From Roseicyclus marinus (GTDB lineage Bacteria > Pseudomonadota > Alphaproteobacteria > Rhodobacterales > Rhodobacteraceae), in assembly GCF_030163795.1 (NCBI RefSeq), contig NZ_JASJOF010000004.1, positions 1 to 64,000 of the forward strand: a DNA stretch of 64,000 nucleotides, written 5' to 3'. The stretch's first letter is position 1. Every line of letters starts with the position of its first letter. Positions 60,673 through 64,000 of the stretch are shown one piece after another. Both the position numbers and the translations under genes were made by a program. The notes beneath the pieces were generated by a model that saw only the letters and a program-made list of their open reading frames with translations, was not told the DNA's origin and ran no database searches.

Positions 60673-61970
60673 GCCTGATCCAAGACGCCCACAAGATCCC
60701 CCTGCCCGAGCTTGCCGCCCACCGCCAAACGGCGTGGGAGGTTCAACGCGCCCATGTCCTGGCCTCACCCTTTTACCGCGCGCTCTGGGATGGGCAGGAG
60801 CCGCCCGAACGGCTCGAGGATCTGCCGCGCCTTCCCCTGTCGGACAAGGCGGGGCTGCGCCTGTCCCAGGCGACAAACCCGCCCTTTGGCGACTACCTGA
60901 CCACACCTACAGACCGCGTTTCCCGTGTCCACCGCACCTCCGGCACCACGGGCCAAGCGATGACGCTCGCCCTCTCGGCCCGCGATTGCGAGATCACCGA
61001 AATCGTCGGCGCGCGCGCCCAATCCCTCGCCGGTCTCGGCCCGGGCAGGATCGTGGTGCATTGCCTGAACTACCAGATGTGGATGGGCGGCCTGACCGAT
61101 CACATGACGCTGGAACGCACCGGGGCCACTGTCGTGCCCTTCGGCGTCGGCTCCACAGCGCTGCTCGTGCGCACAATCCGCGAGCTTGGCGTCACCGCCA
61201 TCTCCTGCACCCCCTCCTACCCCGCCGTCCTCGAACGCGTTCTGGCCGAACACTTCCCCGGCCTCGCCCCGTCTGATCTGGGGCTGCAACTTGGCCTGTT
61301 CGGGGGTGAGCCGGGCCTCGACGATCCCGCGCTCCGCGCGCGGCTCAAGGCGACGTGGGGGATGGAGCCGCGCAACGCCAATTACGGCGTCTCGGATGTG
61401 TTTTGCAATTTCGCCGCCCAATGCGACCACGACTCCGACCTGCATTTCGTCGCCCATGACGTGCTGCACGCCGAACTGATCGATCCCGACACGGCCGAGC
61501 CCGTGACGCTCGCGGCCGGTGCGACCGGTGAACTGGTCCTCACCCATCTCGCCCGTGACTGCCAACCGCTGGTGCGCTTTCGCACCGGCGATATCGTGAC
61601 GATCACCGGCACCGATCCCTGCGCCTGCGGCTGTACCGGGTTCCGCTTCCGCGTCGTGGGGCGCAGCGACGACATGGTTGTCGTGCGCGGCCTCAACATG
61701 TTCCCCACCATGGTCGCCGCCGTCCTGACCGGTTTTCCGGAACTCTCGGGCGATTACCGCATCATCCTTGACACGCCACCGCCCTATGACAGCCTGCCGG
61801 TTCATGCCGAACTGGCCCGCGGCGCACGCGACGACGGCACCCTTGCCCCCCGCATCGCCTCCGCCCTCAAGGCGCAGCTGGGCGCCACCGCCACCGTTAC
61901 CCTCCTGCCTCCGGGCAGCTTTCCCGTCACCGAGGGCAAGACCGCCCGCGTCATCAGGGGCAAACCATGA
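60669..61970 (+). CDS. PaaK-like phenylacetate-CoA ligase family protein
   Basis: A 433-residue adenylate-forming enzyme of the PaaK/CapK group. It has RVHRTSGTTGQAMTL (about 89-103, ATP phosphates), LGLFGGEPGLDDP (about 215-227), PLVRFRTGDIVTI (about 300-312), a CACGCTG Cys cluster often seen in this group and VVGRSDDMVVVRGLNMFP. It probably forms an aryl- or alkyl-acyl-CoA for the crotonase encoded next. Substrate not resolved; an aromatic acid is plausible. Confidence 0.85.
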   Translation: MSLIQDAHKIPLPELAAHRQTAWEVQRAHVLASPFYRALWDGQEPPERLEDLPRLPLSDKAGLRLSQATNPPFGDYLTTPTDRVSRVHRTSGTTGQAMTLALSARDCEITEIVGARAQSLAGLGPGRIVVHCLNYQMWMGGLTDHMTLERTGATVVPFGVGSTALLVRTIRELGVTAISCTPSYPAVLERVLAEHFPGLAPSDLGLQLGLFGGEPGLDDPALRARLKATWGMEPRNANYGVSDVFCNFAAQCDHDSDLHFVAHDVLHAELIDPDTAEPVTLAAGATGELVLTHLARDCQPLVRFRTGDIVTITGTDPCACGCTGFRFRVVGRSDDMVVVRGLNMFPTMVAAVLTGFPELSGDYRIILDTPPPYDSLPVHAELARGARDDGTLAPRIASALKAQLGATATVTLLPPGSFPVTEGKTARVIRGKP

Positions 61971-62728
61971 CAGATTTTACCTATTCAACCGTCCTCTCCA
62001 CCCTCACGGGCGACGGCGTCCGCACCATCTCGCTCAACCGCCCGGGATCGCTCAACGCGATGAACCGCGCGCTGATCGACGATCTGGCCCGCGCCATAGA
62101 TGACGCCAACGCCTGCCCCGACTCGGGTGCCATCGTGCTCACTGGCGAAGGCCGCGCTTTTTGCGCGGGCGACGACCGGCGCGAACATGTCCACCCTGAG
62201 ACCGAAGGACAGGCCCGCGACCATGTCGAGGCGATCCAAGCCGTCACCCGCGCCCTCGTTCTGGGCGCGAAACCCGTGGTCGGCGCCATCAACGGCTGGG
62301 CCGTCGGCGGCGGCTTCGAATGGGCGCTGAACTGCGATTTCCCGATCTGGGCCGAAAGCGCGCGGGCGTTCTTCCCCGAGGTGTCGCTCAATGTCTTTGT
62401 CACCGGCGCCGTGACCACGATCCTGCCCGCCATCGTGGGCCCCGTGAAAGCGCGGGAAATGCTTTATCTGGGCGAACGCTACACCGCCGCCGATCTTCTG
62501 GCCTGCGGCGTCGCGTGGAAAGTCGTCCCCGATGCCCAGCTGATGACCGAAGCACAGGCCACCGCCGCCCGCCTCGCCGCCCTGCCGCCCCTGTCGCTGC
62601 GCGCGATGAAGCGCGTCCTGACGCAGGCAGGCGGTGACGCGATCGACCGCGCGCTGACGCTGGAGACGGAGGCGACCATCGCCTGTTTCCTCGACCCCGA
62701 AACGACGCGGCGCATCACGGCCTTCTGA
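61967..62728 (+). CDS. Enoyl-CoA hydratase/isomerase family protein
   Basis: A 253-residue crotonase with oxyanion loops GRAFCAGDDRREH (about 63-75) and GWAVGGGFEWAL (about 107-118). The hydratase Glu position is kept in FFPEVSLNVFVTGA, although the usual GLxPGxGG loop is replaced by NVFVTGAVT. It overlaps the ligase gene by 4 bp. Together TetR, ligase and crotonase form a short acyl-CoA degradation operon. Confidence 0.85.
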   Translation: MTDFTYSTVLSTLTGDGVRTISLNRPGSLNAMNRALIDDLARAIDDANACPDSGAIVLTGEGRAFCAGDDRREHVHPETEGQARDHVEAIQAVTRALVLGAKPVVGAINGWAVGGGFEWALNCDFPIWAESARAFFPEVSLNVFVTGAVTTILPAIVGPVKAREMLYLGERYTAADLLACGVAWKVVPDAQLMTEAQATAARLAALPPLSLRAMKRVLTQAGGDAIDRALTLETEATIACFLDPETTRRITAF

Positions 62729-62853
62729 GCAAGGGTTTTTGCAATTCCCGTGCGTCTCGGGCCGTCCTGTGATACAAGATGATGTCCGCAGCCGATCCAT
62801 CGCCTGCGGGGTCATCCGGGCGACCCGCCCGGCAGTCCTTGGAAGGACAGCCC

Positions 62854-63036
62854 ATGACATCCCTGAAACGAACAAAGATCCGGGCCGCACCCGCGGGCCG
62901 GATGAACGCGTTGACCGAATCCTGGAAAAAGGCCTTCGACGCCCGCATAAGAACGGCCGCCCTCACCCGCCGCCTGCCACCCGGGCGCCACCCGGTAAAG
63001 CTTCAGACGCCTCTCCCAAAGGGTGCCCGGAAATAA
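62854..63036 (+). CDS. Possible small basic protein, 60 residues
   Basis: An ATG at 62854 with a good ribosome site (GGAAGGA, 9 bp upstream) opens a 60-residue Arg/Lys-rich frame (MTSLKRTKIRAAPAGRMNAL at its start). No family or membrane segment is recognised. It fills part of the gap between the crotonase and cold-shock genes. Composition is also compatible with a chance frame in GC-rich DNA. Confidence 0.35.
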   Translation: MTSLKRTKIRAAPAGRMNALTESWKKAFDARIRTAALTRRLPPGRHPVKLQTPLPKGARK

Positions 63037-63216
63037 AAGCGCAACCACGGCACTGAGCCCCTTGTGCCGGGACGACAAAGCGCCCATGTGTTTGGGGCTA
63101 ACGTTATTCTTTTCGAACCGCTGCTTCCCGTTCATCCGGCTCTCAGTTGATCGATCCAGACTGATATTGCCGAGTTGCCGCATCCTGCGGGCATCATAGA
63201 ACAGGAGTCCACGGAT
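63037..63216 (+). promoter_or_regulatory. Upstream region of the cold-shock gene
   Basis: 180 bp with lower GC than its surroundings near 63100-63120 and a run of small self-complementary segments. It ends in the ribosome site AGGAG (63203-63207). Cold-shock mRNAs commonly have long structured leaders and this could be one. No box is clear enough to name. Confidence 0.3.
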
Positions 63217-63423
63217 ATGGCCAATGGCACCGTGAAATGGTTCAACAATACCAAAGGTTTCGGCTTCATCGAGCCCGCGAATGGCGGACGTGATGTCTTC
63301 GTTCACATCTCTGCCGTCGAACGCGCGGGCCTCACCGGCCTTGCCGACGCGCAGAAGGTGACCTTCGACATGGAACAGGGCCGCGACGGCCGCGAAAGCG
63401 CGATCAACCTCGCTCTCGCCTGA
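63217..63423 (+). CDS. cspA: Cold-shock protein, CspA family
   Basis: A 68-residue single cold-shock domain. RNP1 is KGFGFIEP (13-20) and RNP2 is DVFVHIS (26-32), preceded by GTVKWFN. It binds single-stranded RNA and DNA as an RNA chaperone. AGGAG lies 9 bp upstream of the ATG. The family has several members per genome, so the symbol marks the family, not a proven orthologue. Confidence 0.93.
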   Translation: MANGTVKWFNNTKGFGFIEPANGGRDVFVHISAVERAGLTGLADAQKVTFDMEQGRDGRESAINLALA

Positions 63424-63433
63424 TCCGATACGG

Positions 63434-63459
63434 GGCGGGCTCCCTCACCGGGGCCCGCC
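63434..63459 (+). terminator. Hairpin after the cold-shock gene
   Basis: GGCGGGC (63434-63440) and GCCCGCC (63453-63459), 10 bp after the stop codon. No T run follows. Confidence 0.4.
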
Positions 63460-63497
63460 ACCGACACGACGCCCTTGGCGTCCCCCCGGTGCCCGGC

Positions 63498-64000
63498 CTA
63501 GCGCGGACCTGCAAAGGCCTCCAGCCGCAGCCCAGCCCCTTCCAACGCTTTGCGCAGATCGCGGGCCAGCTTTACCGCTTCCGCCCCGTCCCCATGCAGG
63601 CAGATCGTGTCGATCCGCGTGGGCAGCCGCTTGCCGCTTTCGGCGATGATCGCGCCCGCCTCCAGCATCTTCAGGATACGCTCGGCGGCCAATGCCCCGT
63701 CATGGATCACCGAACCGGGCTTGCGCCGGTCGACCAGCCGCCCGTCCTCCTCATAGGCGCGGTCGGCAAAGATCTCGCAGGCGATCCGCGCGCCCAGATC
63801 CCGCGCCGCAACCTCCTGCGCCGTGCCCGCCAGAACCATCACGATGATGTCCGGATCGACAGCCAGCGCCGCCTCGTAACAGGCCCGCGCCAGCCCCTCA
63901 TCCTCGGAGGCCATGTTGGCCAGCGCCCCGTGCAGCTTCAGATGCCGCACGGCACCCCCCGCCGCCCGCGCCATGGCCTGCGCCGCCCCCAGCTGATAGG
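63498..64000 (-). CDS. pxpA: 5-oxoprolinase subunit A (PxpA, LamB/YcsF family), C-terminal part, cut by the window edge
   Basis: About 167 C-terminal residues of a roughly 255-residue family. The frame continues past ATG 63974 to the edge (YQLGAAQAMARAAG), so that ATG is not the start. Family motifs are HLKLHGALANMA, IACEIFADRAYEEDGRLVDR, RKPGSVIHD and ICLHGDGAEAV. PxpA works with PxpB and PxpC in ATP-dependent opening of 5-oxoproline. The partners must lie outside the window. Confidence 0.9.
   Translation of the reverse strand, partial: YQLGAAQAMARAAGGAVRHLKLHGALANMASEDEGLARACYEAALAVDPDIIVMVLAGTAQEVAARDLGARIACEIFADRAYEEDGRLVDRRKPGSVIHDGALAAERILKMLEAGAIIAESGKRLPTRIDTICLHGDGAEAVKLARDLRKALEGAGLRLEAFAGPR

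Overview
The window is high-GC DNA with densely packed genes that often overlap by 4 bp. Its gene content fits an alphaproteobacterium of the Rhodobacteraceae (Roseobacter group). The supporting features are a holin/endolysin pair of the type used by Rhodobacterales gene transfer agents (GTA), an FGAM synthase-BolA-Grx4 run, cytochrome c biogenesis genes ccmF-ccmH followed by a crotonase, a membrane-anchored urate oxidase of PuuD type with a cytochrome tail, and tripartite tricarboxylate and Liv-type transporters. No tRNA, rRNA, insertion sequence or CRISPR array was seen.

Left end (1-6000): the N-terminal part of a giant repetitive surface protein runs off the left edge on the minus strand. 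Across an 820-bp gap lie three small lipoproteins and an 805-residue proline/alanine-rich membrane protein. Its two ends look like pieces of type II secretion or pilus scaffold proteins. This is the least explained protein-coding region.

6000-20.5 kb: a catabolic island. A malonyl-CoA-synthetase-like ligase with its FCD-GntR regulator diverges from a CoA-transferase, crotonase, thioesterase and class V PLP enzyme operon. A second FCD-GntR regulator heads tctC-tctB-tctA-Ldh-type dehydrogenase and diverges from an SDR, an AbrB-type membrane protein and an M20 peptidase. Both regulators carry the same decamer TTGTCAACAA upstream, so the two halves may answer to related signals.

20.5-35 kb: mostly core genes. 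They are the GTA-type lysis cassette, a fused indolepyruvate:ferredoxin oxidoreductase with divergent LysR, a strong candidate small RNA (about 26410-26492) before a GNAT gene, purL, bolA, grxD, der, a YaiI-family gene, an aldolase/mutarotase-like pair and puuD.

35-46.8 kb: a complete branched-chain-amino-acid-type ABC transporter with a small periplasmic protein gene embedded in it, then paaG-like, ccmH and ccmF, an aldo/keto reductase and a flavin monooxygenase.

46.9-64 kb: an amino-sugar locus (GntR/UTRA regulator, Gfo/Idh/MocA dehydrogenase, BadF-type kinase, nagA); a zinc-uptake locus (znuA divergent from zur-znuC-znuB) very rich in histidine; hydantoin racemase plus dihydropyrimidinase; a Na+/H+ antiporter with a cyclic-nucleotide-binding-like tail; an M19 dipeptidase; a TetR-PaaK-like ligase-crotonase operon with a perfect operator palindrome; a cold-shock protein; and the C-terminal part of a PxpA/LamB-YcsF protein at the right edge.

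Non-coding structure worth noting: an oriented, hairpin-bearing repeat in three copies at gene 3' ends, an alphaproteobacterial-type palindromic element at 33837-33937, a Zur-box-like palindrome, and the sRNA candidate with a CCTCCC motif.
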